Shown here: positions 32,874 through 41,969 of the stretch, piece by piece
How the letters are laid out: every line of letters begins with the position of its first letter
Position numbering within the stretch: the first letter of the stretch is position 1
Source of the DNA: Flavobacterium sp. W4I14
GTDB lineage: Bacteria > Bacteroidota > Bacteroidia > Sphingobacteriales > Sphingobacteriaceae
Direction of reading: 5' to 3'
Assembly: GCA_030817875.1 (NCBI GenBank)
Contig: JAUSZU010000001.1
Span: forward strand, 4,836,001-4,900,000
Length of the DNA: 64,000 nucleotides
Notes under the pieces: model-generated
The model's database searches: none
What the model was told of the DNA's origin: nothing
The model's input: the letters and a program-made list of their open reading frames with translations, nothing else
Translations under genes and position numbers: made by a program

Positions 32874-34292
32874 TTACGATACTATTTTACCAATTAACGT
32901 AGCTGATGTACATTTTTCAATAAATACATTTGCATACTGGCCTGGTTTAACGCCTTCAATTGCAGGGAAAATGGCCATGGCTCCGCTATCTCCTCTTCCG
33001 CAATAATCCAGATCAGATTTTTTAGAAGTGCCTTCAATTAAAACACGAACGGTTTTACCCACCCACTCTTGTAAACGCATTAATGAATGTGCCTGTTGTT
33101 TAGCCAAAATCTCAGCTAAACGGCGTTTTTTCACATCTTCAGGAATATCATCTTCCAATTTACGGGCAGCTAAAGTTCCAGGTCTTTCAGAATAAGTGAA
33201 GTTATATGCAAAATCATATTCTACGTAATCCATCATACTCAGGGTTTCTTGATGCTCTTCCTCTGTTTCTGTGCAAAAACCAGCAATAATATCGGTAGAA
33301 ATTGCACAACCCGGGATAATGTTGCGGATGGCATCAATACGATTGATATACCATTCGCGGGTATAAGTCCTGTTCATTAACTCCAATATGCGGGTATTAC
33401 CCGATTGTACTGGTAAGTGAATATAATTACAGATGTTATCGTATTTTGCAATGGTATGTAAAACCTCGTCGGTAATATCTTTTGGATGCGAAGTAGAAAA
33501 ACGCACCCTTAAATCTGGACTTACCAAAGCTGTTTGCGCTAAAAGTTGTGCAAAATTTACGGTTTCTGTCCCATCTTCCGATGTCCAGGTATACGAATCT
33601 ACGTTTTGGCCTAAAAGCGTAACCTCACGGTAACCAGCTTCAAATAAGCCTTTTGCTTCTTGTATAATGGAATGGGCATCGCGGCTCCGTTCACGGCCAC
33701 GGGTAAAAGGAACCACGCAGAAAGAACACATATTATTACAACCACGGGTAATGGAAATAAAGGCGGTAATTCCGTTGCTGTTTAAACGCACCGGACTAAT
33801 ATCTGCATAAGTTTCTTCGCGTGATAAAAGTACATTAACCGCTTTATGCCCACTTTCTACCTGTTCAATTAAGTTAGGCAGATCGCGGTAAGCATCGGGA
33901 CCTACTACTACATCAACCAAACGTTCTTCTTCTAAAAATTTAGATTTTAAACGTTCTGCCATGCAGCCCAAAACGCCAACAATTAATTTCGGATTACGGC
34001 GTTTTTCGACACCAAACTGCGATAAACGGTTCCGAACCCTGGTTTCTGCATTTTCGCGGATAGAGCAGGTATTGATGAATATTACATCGGCCTGGTGATA
34101 ATCCCCTGTGGTTTCAAATCCTGTTTCTGAAAGAATAGAAGCAACAATCTCGCTATCAGCAAAATTCATTGCACAACCATAACTTTCAATGTATAATTTA
34201 CGGGCATCGGCTTTAACTGGTGTATCTAAAATTAAAGCTTCACCTTGCCTGGCTTCATCGTGTATCTTATCCTGTACTTGTAAATCAATCAT
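32874..34292 (-). CDS. miaB: tRNA-2-methylthio-N6-isopentenyladenosine synthase MiaB
   Basis: The 472-residue enzyme adds a methylthio group to i6A37 of tRNAs with two iron-sulfur clusters and SAM. The N-terminal UPF0004 domain has cysteines in ESYGCAMNFADSE (near residue 40), FINTCSIRENAETR and GVLGCMAERL. The radical SAM cluster is RGCNNMCSFC near residue 185 with VVPFTRGRERSR. A C-terminal TRAM domain follows. It is the first gene of the operon running to secG and has a well-formed promoter. The first gene being a tRNA-modification enzyme and the rest envelope genes is a lineage-typical arrangement. Confidence 0.96.
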   Translation of the reverse strand: MIDLQVQDKIHDEARQGEALILDTPVKADARKLYIESYGCAMNFADSEIVASILSETGFETTGDYHQADVIFINTCSIRENAETRVRNRLSQFGVEKRRNPKLIVGVLGCMAERLKSKFLEEERLVDVVVGPDAYRDLPNLIEQVESGHKAVNVLLSREETYADISPVRLNSNGITAFISITRGCNNMCSFCVVPFTRGRERSRDAHSIIQEAKGLFEAGYREVTLLGQNVDSYTWTSEDGTETVNFAQLLAQTALVSPDLRVRFSTSHPKDITDEVLHTIAKYDNICNYIHLPVQSGNTRILELMNRTYTREWYINRIDAIRNIIPGCAISTDIIAGFCTETEEEHQETLSMMDYVEYDFAYNFTYSERPGTLAARKLEDDIPEDVKKRRLAEILAKQQAHSLMRLQEWVGKTVRVLIEGTSKKSDLDYCGRGDSGAMAIFPAIEGVKPGQYANVFIEKCTSATLIGKIVS

Positions 34293-34316
34293 TATTTAAA
34301 AACATTTTGGGGATTG

Positions 34317-34349
34317 CAAAAATACATAAATAAAATTAAAAGTGACAAA
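34317..34349 (-). promoter_or_regulatory. Promoter of the miaB-secG operon
   Basis: On the minus strand TTTG (34349-34346), 21 bases, TATTTTTG (34324-34317): an exact Bacteroidetes -33/-7 pair. The start codon is 24 bases downstream. Confidence 0.62.
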
Positions 34350-34585
34350 TTGACATATTTTGTTTAAATGTTTACAGTACGATTATGATAAGACATTTAG
34401 CAGGCCCTGCTTAATCCATATTTTATATAGTTGAATTAAAGTTTGGAAATGTCGGCTTCGGTGCCAATAGTGGGCTACAGTCCTGCCCACGCTTCTGCCC
34501 CAATTGAAAAAATTGTGGCACCCGCTACGGTCGGGTTTAGATTACAGCTGTTCCTGCTACTATGAGTGGTTTCCATACCACTGTC

Positions 34586-34704
34586 TTAACCCATCTAGCC
34601 CTTGGCGAAGCAGTACCCTGCAGGCAGGAGGCACGACGGCCGAAGCGTACAAGCGCAGCAAAGGAACAAACGATGTGGCTTGTACTACCATTGCGCTCCA
34701 AAAT
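34586..34704 (-). repeat. Diverged inverted copy of the long dispersed repeat
   Basis: Read on the minus strand this region begins ATTTTGGAGCGCAATG and contains CTTGTACGCTTCGG, TCGTGCCTCCTGCCTGCAGG and AGGGCTAGATGG, aligning over about 120 bases with the first half of the units at 55066 and 55359. Identity is clearly lower than between those two. The part beyond 34586 shares only a short AGGAACAGCTGTAATCT-like motif with them. Confidence 0.65.
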
Positions 34705-34788
34705 CTTTCTATTTAATAAGCTCAAAAAGACAACAACCACCTTATGTAATGAGAAGTTAACATGCATTACTCGGAATCCTCTGCATTA

Positions 34789-34820
34789 AGATTGCTTCGT
34801 CGTTCCTCCTCGCAATGACG
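34789..34820. repeat. Small hairpin element ending AATGACG
   Basis: AGATTGCTTCGTCGTTCC is followed by TCCTCGCAATGACG. It looks like a half unit of the CGTCATT/AATGACG family. Confidence 0.4.
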
Positions 34821-34877
34821 ATAAACGAAGAAAACCTTTCGCGCTTCTATCTGTTACCTATCGATAAACCATAATAA

Positions 34878-36665
34878 ATGACAGCTCAGCATAGAAATAA
34901 AGTTTGGATCTGGATAGGAAGCATATTCGGCATATTGATTTTAATTGTTGCGTTTGGGGCCATGTTTTTAAGTGCCAGATGGAAACCTATATTGACTGAA
35001 AAAATTAAGTCTGGGGTTTATAATGGCTCACACCACCTGTACCGGATAGATTTTAAAAGCATTAACTTAAATGTAATTACAGGTAGCCTGGCACTGCGCG
35101 ATGTTACACTAACACCCGATACAGCCGTTTTCGATAGCTTAAGGAAAAAGCAACTGGCTCCTGCACATACTTTCGAGCTTAAATTGAAGAAACTACAGAT
35201 CAGCCGTGTTGGGATATTAACGGCCTACTTTAAAAAGCGGATAGATGTAAATGAAATCCTTTTACAAAAGCCATCTATCAATATGATTTTTAACAAAGTA
35301 ACCAAGAAACCTGATAGCATAAAAGATGAAAAATCACTTTACGAACAGATTTCGAAAACCTTTAAATCGGTACATGTTAAAAGCATTAAAATTGTAGATG
35401 CAGATTTCGATTACATCAACAAAACCGCAGCAAAAAAAACCAAAAACTCGATCAAACACCTCGATATTAACATTAACGATTTTTTATTGGATTCACTTTC
35501 TGGCAATGATACAACAAGATTTTACTATACAAAAGATGCATCCTTTCAGATTGCGGGTTATAAATCGATAACGAAAGATAAAATGTACTCAATGAAAGTT
35601 GACACCATTAAAGGCTCTACTGCATCGAAAAAAATAATGGTTAAAGGATTTAAACTTACACCATTGTACGATGAGCTTACTTTTGCAAGAAAATACAAGA
35701 TCCAGAAAGACCGGTATAACCTCAGTTTTGATAAAATAGAATTTCACGGTGTCGATTTCATTGGTTTAAACACCGACCAGAAACTGCATGCAAAATCGCT
35801 AAGGATCGGACCTGCCAATGTAGAAGTTTTTATGAGCCGCGAATCGCCACCGCCTCCAGGTTTTGATAAAGGCAAAAACTACCCGCATATGGCCCTAAAA
35901 AGGTTAAACATGCCTACCCTGATTGATACGGTAAAACTGAGAAACATTAATGTGAAATATGCTGAATTTAACCCGGCGAGTAAAAAAATTGGATCGGTTG
36001 ACTTTAAAGCACTAACTGGAAACATTTTAAATGTAACCAATGATAGCTTACAATTGCGCAAAAAGAACCATGCCTTAGCCGATTTAAACGCGCTTTTAAT
36101 GGGTACCGGGAAGCTGAATGTAAAAATCGATTTTAACCTTACCGATAATAATGGTGCATTTATCTATAGTGGTAACCTGGGTAGGTTTGATATGAAAAAT
36201 TTAAATCCACTATCAAAATCATTGGGCCTGGTTGAAATAGAGAGTGGCAATATACAGCATATCGATTTTAGCGCAAACGGAAATTTAAGATCTGCATCGG
36301 GCAGGATGAACATGCTGTACACAAACCTGAAAGTAAAGCTCTTATCAGACAATATTGATGGAGAGGGAACCAAGGAAAAAGGTTTTTTGTCTTTTTTGGC
36401 CAATGCCATTTTAGTTAAAAACGAAAATCCACAAAAAGGCGAAGCACCAAGAACAGCAAATATGGCCAATACGAGAATTAATTCGGCCTCCTTTTTTAAC
36501 CTGATGTGGAAAACCGTTTTTGTGGGCATAAAGGATATTGTAGGCGTTGGTGTGGTACCTGAAAAGAATCCGGTAAAACAGCAAAAAGTAATTGCAAAAA
36601 AAATAAGGGAACAAAAACGGGCAGACAGAAAAGCAGCACGGAAGGCCCGGAGAGAAAAAAACTGA
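34878..36665 (+). CDS. AsmA-like/DUF748-like single-pass membrane protein
   Basis: The 595-residue protein has one N-terminal membrane helix (IWIGSIFGILILIVAFGAMF, about residues 11-31) and a large periplasmic part of beta-rich repeats. It begins RWKPILTEKIKSGVYNG and includes FKSINLNVITGSLALRDVTL, as in AsmA/TamB-like lipid-transfer proteins. The C-terminal block has KGFLSFLANAILVKNENPQ and FFNLMWKTVFVGIKDIVGVG, followed by a very basic tail (REQKRADRKAARKARREKN). The next gene is a paralogue with the same layout. A role in outer-membrane lipid homeostasis is inferred from fold resemblance only. Confidence 0.7.
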   Translation: MTAQHRNKVWIWIGSIFGILILIVAFGAMFLSARWKPILTEKIKSGVYNGSHHLYRIDFKSINLNVITGSLALRDVTLTPDTAVFDSLRKKQLAPAHTFELKLKKLQISRVGILTAYFKKRIDVNEILLQKPSINMIFNKVTKKPDSIKDEKSLYEQISKTFKSVHVKSIKIVDADFDYINKTAAKKTKNSIKHLDININDFLLDSLSGNDTTRFYYTKDASFQIAGYKSITKDKMYSMKVDTIKGSTASKKIMVKGFKLTPLYDELTFARKYKIQKDRYNLSFDKIEFHGVDFIGLNTDQKLHAKSLRIGPANVEVFMSRESPPPPGFDKGKNYPHMALKRLNMPTLIDTVKLRNINVKYAEFNPASKKIGSVDFKALTGNILNVTNDSLQLRKKNHALADLNALLMGTGKLNVKIDFNLTDNNGAFIYSGNLGRFDMKNLNPLSKSLGLVEIESGNIQHIDFSANGNLRSASGRMNMLYTNLKVKLLSDNIDGEGTKEKGFLSFLANAILVKNENPQKGEAPRTANMANTRINSASFFNLMWKTVFVGIKDIVGVGVVPEKNPVKQQKVIAKKIREQKRADRKAARKARREKN

Positions 36666-36733
36666 TCTTACATTTTTCAAATATATGTTTATAACCGTAT
36701 ATTGCTAATAAAACCACAGCCTCTCATTTTTTA

Positions 36734-38548
36734 ATGCCTGATACCAGAAGATACCGTTATAAAGTTTTTAAATGGATTGCGTGTACATTACTCAGTGTTT
36801 TTATCGTACTTGCAGGTATTGCCTGGCTGCTAAATGTTAAGTCACGCCCTATTCTAACCGATAGGATCAAAACACTCCTCTATAAATCAACCGATAGTTT
36901 ATATACCATTAGTTTTACCAAGGTTTCTACCAATGTTTTTACAGGCAATGCCACCTTACAGAATGTAAAAATAATACCTGATACCAATCGGTTTAAGCAA
37001 CTCATCGCCTTAAAAAGAGCCCCAAATAATTTATATACGGTTTCTTTAAAAAAACTGGTGGTGAAGCACTTCCATCCATTAACCCTGTACCGCGAAAAAA
37101 AACTGCAGTTAGAGGAAATCATATTTGATAAACCTGAGGTAACGATGGTTAACCGGCAATTTGCTTTTAATGAGGGGCGTGCACCCAGGCCCATTAAATC
37201 ACCTTACGATATCATCTCTAAAAACCTGAATGAATTTAGCATCAAAAGCATCAGGTTTAAGGATGTAAGTTTTAAATACATCAATAAAAATGTCCCCAAT
37301 TCAGTACCTTTCTCAATTGATGACCTCAATATTACCTTAACCGACCTGCTGGTAGATTCTACCTCTGCCGAAGATCCTACAAGATTTTATCTGCTTAAAG
37401 ATATTATGATCAATCTGAATAACTATGTATACCGTACACCAGACAAGATGTACGATATCCAATTGGATAAACTGGATTTCAGGGCAACAACGGGTAAGTT
37501 AAGGATTAACAGTTTTGCTTTAATACCACTGCACGATGAGATGAACTTCGGCAAAGTTGCCGGGTTTGCGAAGGAGCGTTTCAACATCAAGATGAGCGAC
37601 ATTATGCTTAATGGGATTGATTTGCCTTTATACATTAGTAAACAAGAACTTTGGGCAAAGGAAATGGCCATTACCAATGGTTTCGTTTCGGTATTTAACC
37701 ATAATGGCCTCCCAAAAAAACACCAGGAAAGCAAAGTCGGAAAATTTCCCCACCAGCTTTTGCAGCTTGTTGATGCACCTATTCTGGTCCAGAAAATCCA
37801 GCTGAAGGATATAAATGTGAATTACGCGGTTTACAACAATGAGAGTAACCAAAAAGGGCAGATTAGTTTCGAGCATACCTCAGGCATTATAAAAAACGCC
37901 ACGAACCTCGAAAAAATTAAAGCCATAAACCCCATTATGGAGGTTAACCTAAGCACTTACCTCTTTGGGCAGGGAAAGCTTGATGTAAACTTTATATTTA
38001 ATCTTACCGCTAAAGATGGTTCCTTTTCTTACAATGGGGTTTTACACAATTTTAATGCTCGGGTTTTAAATCAGATTACCAAACCCTTAGGCTTGGTCCG
38101 CATTAACCGTGGGAGTGTGGATAAATTAAAGTTCAATTTTAAAGCGAACGATTTAGGCGCAAAAGGAACGGTAGCGTTCTCCTATTACGACCTATCTGTA
38201 GCGTTGATGAAAAACGATCCTGAAAAAGATCATCTGGTTACCCGTGGTTTTCTTTCTTTCTTAGCAAACGCTTTAATCATTAAATCAGAAAACCCCGGTG
38301 CAGACGGAAAGCTGGTACCTGTAACCGTAAATTACAGCAGGCCGGCAAATACATCTTTCTTTAACATGATCTGGAAGAGCCTTTTTACGGGCATAAAATA
38401 TAGCATCGGTATTACGGAAGAAAAGCAGAATGAAGTACGTGAGCATATTGCAAAGTTTAAGGCCATGCGGGCCAATCATATGCAAAGGAAACAGAAGCGC
38501 TTAGAGCGGCGGATAAGACGTGAACGGGAACAAAATGAAAAGCGATAA
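36734..38548 (+). CDS. AsmA-like/DUF748-like membrane protein, paralogue of the previous gene
   Basis: The 604-residue protein repeats the layout of its neighbour: a membrane helix at about residues 14-34 (CTLLSVFIVLAGIAWLLNV), the start RPILTDRIKTLLYKSTDSLY, KVSTNVFTGNATLQNVKIIP, a C-terminal block RGFLSFLANALIIKSENPG and FFNMIWKSLFTGIKYSIGI, and a basic tail (KRLERRIRREREQNEKR). The two proteins are clearly homologous but diverged, so the duplication is old. The gap between them is 68 bases, consistent with one transcript. Downstream lies a LemA gene. Molecular function is not known. Confidence 0.7.
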   Translation: MPDTRRYRYKVFKWIACTLLSVFIVLAGIAWLLNVKSRPILTDRIKTLLYKSTDSLYTISFTKVSTNVFTGNATLQNVKIIPDTNRFKQLIALKRAPNNLYTVSLKKLVVKHFHPLTLYREKKLQLEEIIFDKPEVTMVNRQFAFNEGRAPRPIKSPYDIISKNLNEFSIKSIRFKDVSFKYINKNVPNSVPFSIDDLNITLTDLLVDSTSAEDPTRFYLLKDIMINLNNYVYRTPDKMYDIQLDKLDFRATTGKLRINSFALIPLHDEMNFGKVAGFAKERFNIKMSDIMLNGIDLPLYISKQELWAKEMAITNGFVSVFNHNGLPKKHQESKVGKFPHQLLQLVDAPILVQKIQLKDINVNYAVYNNESNQKGQISFEHTSGIIKNATNLEKIKAINPIMEVNLSTYLFGQGKLDVNFIFNLTAKDGSFSYNGVLHNFNARVLNQITKPLGLVRINRGSVDKLKFNFKANDLGAKGTVAFSYYDLSVALMKNDPEKDHLVTRGFLSFLANALIIKSENPGADGKLVPVTVNYSRPANTSFFNMIWKSLFTGIKYSIGITEEKQNEVREHIAKFKAMRANHMQRKQKRLERRIRREREQNEKR

Positions 38549-38598
38549 CATTTTGTAACCTTTTCTTATCTTTATTCTCTAAACCTTAAACTAAAATT

Positions 38599-39156
38599 AT
38601 GATTATTGCCCTCGTTCTTATCGGATTTATATTCCTTGTCGGGATTTTCTTTTACAACTCGCTTATCGGGAAGAAAAACCAGGTTACCAATGCCTTCTCA
38701 GCCATTGATGTAATGCTTAAAAAACGGTTCGACCTTATTCCAAATCTTGTTGAAGTGGTAAAACAATACACTACTTACGAGCAGGGAACCTTGACCAAAA
38801 TAGTTGAGCTGAGAGCTAAAGCAGGCTCACCTAACATCAGCAATGCAGAAAAAGCAGATTTAGATGCACAATTGAGCAGCAGTGTGAAAGGTTTAATGCT
38901 TAACATCGAAAATTATCCTGATTTGAAGGCCAATACTAACTTTATTAACCTGCAAACCACCTGGACCGAAAGCGAAGAGCAGATTGCCGCTGCCAGAAGA
39001 ACCTATAATGCTTCGGTAACCGATTACAATAATTCGATTATGATGTTTCCAGGCAGTTTATTTGCGGGAATGTTAAATTTCCAGCCCATTGCCGTTTTAG
39101 AAACCCCAGCCGAGGAGCGCAAAAACATTAGCGCAAAAGAACTCTTTAATAATTAA
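38599..39156 (+). CDS. LemA family membrane protein
   Basis: The 185-residue protein has an N-terminal membrane helix (IIALVLIGFIFLVGIFFYNS) and the LemA signature LIGKKNQVTNAFSAIDVMLK, then KRFDLIPNLVEVVKQYTTYE, TWTESEEQIAAARRTYNASV and FPGSLFAGMLNF. LemA proteins form helical bundles facing outside the cytoplasm and have no firmly established role. The stop overlaps the next start by one base (TAATG), so the pair is translationally coupled to the DUF3137 gene. Confidence 0.95.
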   Translation: MIIALVLIGFIFLVGIFFYNSLIGKKNQVTNAFSAIDVMLKKRFDLIPNLVEVVKQYTTYEQGTLTKIVELRAKAGSPNISNAEKADLDAQLSSSVKGLMLNIENYPDLKANTNFINLQTTWTESEEQIAAARRTYNASVTDYNNSIMMFPGSLFAGMLNFQPIAVLETPAEERKNISAKELFNN

Positions 39157-40112
39157 TGTCGTTCGATATTGCAAATAATGTAGCCTTACAGCAAGTTTTG
39201 GCTACAATGGAGGTAGAGCGCAAAAGAATTGCAGGTACCCAAACCAAAGGCTATATTTTTATTGCCGTGGGCATTCTGCTCTGTGTTTTAGGCTTCTTTT
39301 TAGGTTTTCCTATTCCTGGTGTAATTGGCGGCTTAATACCTCTTATTTATGGCGGTGTTTTGTTATTTAAGATCAAAGATGCTTTAACAGCTTACCAAAA
39401 TGCCTACAAAACCAATGTAATTGGTGCTGCCCTTAAATTTTTAGACGAAAGTTTATCGATTAATCCCTACCAGGGAATTGAAGCTTCTGAGTTTATGTAT
39501 ACACAGTTGTTTAGCAATGAACCTGATCGTTATAAAACAGAGGATCTGGTAACTGGATGTGCTGATAAAACCCGGTTTTATTTTGCGGAGGTACATGCCG
39601 AATATAAAACAGTAACCCAAACAAAAGACGGAACCCGAACAGAGTGGCATGACATTTTTAGAGGAATTATCTTTGCTGCAGATTTTAACAAGAAATTTAA
39701 TGGTGTAACCATTGTCAGACCAAAAGATTTCGGAGCAGCTTTTGGCGCATGGTTTTCAAAAAACCTGTTTTCTTTTGGCAGTAACGATGTTATTCAACTG
39801 GAGAATCCAGACTTTGATAAGACTTTTGTGACTTATGGCTCCGATCAGGTCGAATCCAGATATATCCTTACACCTGCCATGATGGAGCGGATATTAAACC
39901 TCAACCATCAAACAAAATATAACATCAGTTTATCCTTTATCGAATCGAGGATGTATATCGCTTTCCCGCTGAACCGGAATTATTTCGAGGCGCCTGTTTT
40001 TAAATCATTGCTCAGTCCAGAAACCGTAAATGAAGATATCTCCACCATAAAATTTATGTATGATATTGTTAAGGAACTGGATCTGAATACAAGGATTTGG
40101 GGAAAGGAATAA
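39156..40112 (+). CDS. DUF3137 family membrane protein
   Basis: The 318-residue protein has two membrane helices near residues 32-70 (GYIFIAVGILLCVLGFFLGF and PGVIGGLIPLIYGGVLLF) and a soluble domain of about 240 residues with FRGIIFAADFNKKFNG and SFIESRMYIAFPLNRNYFEA, typical of DUF3137. The family is frequently coupled to LemA, as here. Function is unknown; the conserved pairing suggests that the two act together in the envelope. Confidence 0.88.
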   Translation: MSFDIANNVALQQVLATMEVERKRIAGTQTKGYIFIAVGILLCVLGFFLGFPIPGVIGGLIPLIYGGVLLFKIKDALTAYQNAYKTNVIGAALKFLDESLSINPYQGIEASEFMYTQLFSNEPDRYKTEDLVTGCADKTRFYFAEVHAEYKTVTQTKDGTRTEWHDIFRGIIFAADFNKKFNGVTIVRPKDFGAAFGAWFSKNLFSFGSNDVIQLENPDFDKTFVTYGSDQVESRYILTPAMMERILNLNHQTKYNISLSFIESRMYIAFPLNRNYFEAPVFKSLLSPETVNEDISTIKFMYDIVKELDLNTRIWGKE

Positions 40113-40140
40113 ATCCGAGGTTTAATAAGGGCTCATTCTA

Positions 40141-40187
40141 GACTCACGAAGTTTCTTGCGCACCAGCCATTTGAAACTTCGTGAGTC
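40141..40187. terminator. Perfect 15-base hairpin between convergent genes
   Basis: GACTCACGAAGTTTC (40141-40155) pairs perfectly with GAAACTTCGTGAGTC (40173-40187), with a 17-base loop. It lies between convergent stops at 40112 and 40194 and may end both transcripts, though no T run follows. The core CGAAGTTT/AAACTTCG recurs in the hairpin at 55001-55045, so it may be a repeat element. Confidence 0.6.
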
Positions 40188-40193
40188 AGTCCG

Positions 40194-40559
40194 CTAGCTC
40201 AAATGTTTTTTCACAATTTCTTCCAGTGCAGCAATATCAAAGGGTTTCGATAAGTAACTATCGGCACCAGCTTCATCGGCTAATGAAGATATATCATTAT
40301 TGGCCGAAAAATAAATTACCGGAATATGTTTTAAATCAGGATGGTTTTTTAATGCCTTGGTAGCCTGTATGCCTCCAAGATCAGGCAACCAATTATCCAT
40401 AAAAATTAAATCAGGCATATATGCTGCAACCTGTTCTTCTATGTTATTGGCATTTTCAGATGTTTTTATCTCATACCCCGCATCTTCCAAAATAAATGTA
40501 CAGAGATCAAGGATATCCCTATTATCATCAAAAACAAATATTTTTTTTGTAACTATCAT
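40194..40559 (-). CDS. Single-domain response regulator
   Basis: The 121-residue protein is a bare receiver domain. The acidic pair is in KIFVFDDNRDIL near residue 10, the phospho-acceptor Asp in PDLIFMDNWLPDLGG near residue 54, the Thr/Ser switch in IPVIYFSANND, and Lys in DSYLSKPFD. With no output domain it must act through a protein partner, most likely the kinases in this operon. It is the last gene of the six-gene run, 19 bases after cheB. Confidence 0.92.
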   Translation of the reverse strand: MIVTKKIFVFDDNRDILDLCTFILEDAGYEIKTSENANNIEEQVAAYMPDLIFMDNWLPDLGGIQATKALKNHPDLKHIPVIYFSANNDISSLADEAGADSYLSKPFDIAALEEIVKKHLS

Positions 40560-40578
40560 ATTAACTTCCGAAAAGCAA

Positions 40579-41163
40579 TTAATTATTTAACTTATTTATA
40601 TAATCAGCCATATCGTGGCTATCCAATATCACATGCGGTACAACATTCAGCACAGCCTGTTGCGGCATATATGGCATTATGGCCGTATTTGGATTCTGTA
40701 TAACCACTCTACCTCCAAAATTGTTTACACTTTTTAACCCTTCTACTCCATCTGCATTAGACCCTGAAAGTAGAATACAGACTAATTTTTCTCTAAAAAC
40801 CTCGGCTGCTGATTGGAAGGTAACATCAATTGATGGCCGGGAATAATTTACTTTTTCCGAATAATCTAAAGATATACTTTGGTCTTCCTCTATCAGCATA
40901 TGGTAATCTGCAGGCGCAATAAAAACTTTGCCCGGGCCTAGAAACTCTTTTTCTTCTGCTTCACTAACCTCTAGTATAGTGCGCGATTTTAGCAAATCGG
41001 TTAAAAGAGATTCGTTACTTGCCTTACGGTGAATCACTAATACAATAGGGAAACCAATATCTTTCCTTAGGACTGGAAAAATTTCGAGCAACACATCTAA
41101 ACTACCCGCAGAGCCGCCAATAATTAATGCTCCACAAGGGGTAGAATCTACAGTTTCCGCCAT
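40579..41163 (-). CDS. Stand-alone CheB methylesterase domain protein
   Basis: The 194-residue protein is the CheB catalytic domain without the usual receiver. The catalytic Ser is in IIGGSAGSLDVLLEI near residue 18, His in VIHRKASNESLL, and Asp in LLSGSNADGVEGLKS. It would remove methyl groups from, or deamidate, glutamates on a sensor protein. It overlaps the upstream cheR gene by 16 bases. No methyl-accepting chemotaxis protein is in the window, so the substrate is probably a hybrid kinase or another sensor. Confidence 0.9.
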   Translation of the reverse strand: MAETVDSTPCGALIIGGSAGSLDVLLEIFPVLRKDIGFPIVLVIHRKASNESLLTDLLKSRTILEVSEAEEKEFLGPGKVFIAPADYHMLIEEDQSISLDYSEKVNYSRPSIDVTFQSAAEVFREKLVCILLSGSNADGVEGLKSVNNFGGRVVIQNPNTAIMPYMPQQAVLNVVPHVILDSHDMADYINKLNN

Positions 41164-41966
41164 ATTTTCTCCATTTTAACCCTTTTGTATTCTTTGGCTT
41201 TTGGCCAAAACTCCAAACTTTCTTTACTTCCTAAAGCAAGGTACCCTAATTTCTCGATGCTACCATCAAATAGGTTAAATACTTTATGTTGTAAGTCTTT
41301 ATCAAAATAAATTAATACGTTTCTACATAAAATTAGCTGAAACTCATTAAAAGAATGATCGGAAACCAAATTATGCGTAGAAAAGATCATCTTCTTATTT
41401 AAGCTTTCATCAAATTTTGCCAAAGAGTAGTTCGCCGTATAATAAGCAGAAAAATCTTTTAAGCCGCCCGATTGCAGGTAATTTTCTGAATACTGCTTTA
41501 AATAATTTAAGGGGAACATGCCTTTTTTTGCCTTATCTAAAACCGATGGATTAATATCTGTGGCGTAAATAAGCGATTTATTAAGTAGATTAAGTTCTTT
41601 TAAAACAATGGCGAGCGAATAAGCCTCTTCTCCGGTAGAACAACCTGCCACCCAAATACGGATAAATGGATAGGTGCCTAGCACAGGAAGGACATCGTTC
41701 CGCAAAGATTTATAAAATGACGGATCACGGAACATTTCGGTAACATTAACCGTAATTTCTTCTAAAAACCGCTTAAAATATTGCTTATCTGTTTTAACCG
41801 TGTAACGAAATTCGGCGAAACTCACAAAATTATCCAGTCCGTAAAGACGTATAATTCTCCTTTTTATTGATGCATGAGAATATTCCAGAAAATCATACCC
41901 ATGGCTTTCCAAAACATCATTCAACAGGATTTCTACCTGTTCATTATCTATCGCATCACCTATCAC
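41148..41966 (-). CDS. CheR-type protein-glutamate methyltransferase
   Basis: The 272-residue protein starts with GTG three bases after the upstream stop. It has the N-terminal helical domain (YDFLEYSHASIKRRI) and a SAM-binding domain with RIWVAGCSTGEEAYSLAI near residue 108, KSLIYATDINPSVL and FQLILCRNVLIYFD. All three are CheR signatures. It methylates glutamates with SAM. The pairing with CheB in one overlapping unit, without CheA, CheW or receptor genes, points to a non-chemotaxis sensory pathway. Confidence 0.92.
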   Translation of the reverse strand: MIGDAIDNEQVEILLNDVLESHGYDFLEYSHASIKRRIIRLYGLDNFVSFAEFRYTVKTDKQYFKRFLEEITVNVTEMFRDPSFYKSLRNDVLPVLGTYPFIRIWVAGCSTGEEAYSLAIVLKELNLLNKSLIYATDINPSVLDKAKKGMFPLNYLKQYSENYLQSGGLKDFSAYYTANYSLAKFDESLNKKMIFSTHNLVSDHSFNEFQLILCRNVLIYFDKDLQHKVFNLFDGSIEKLGYLALGSKESLEFWPKAKEYKRVKMEKIWRKL

Positions 41967-41969
41967 CTG

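Larger units (their letters stand above)
34350..34877. other. Non-coding gap holding an inverted copy of the long repeat
   Basis: The gap between divergent miaB and the AsmA-like gene. It contains the diverged inverted long-repeat copy (34586-34704), related flanking sequence at about 34450-34585, and a small hairpin element at 34789-34820. Short open frames here (such as one translating to HLALGEAVPCR) recur inside the other repeat copies and are not convincing genes. Confidence 0.55.
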
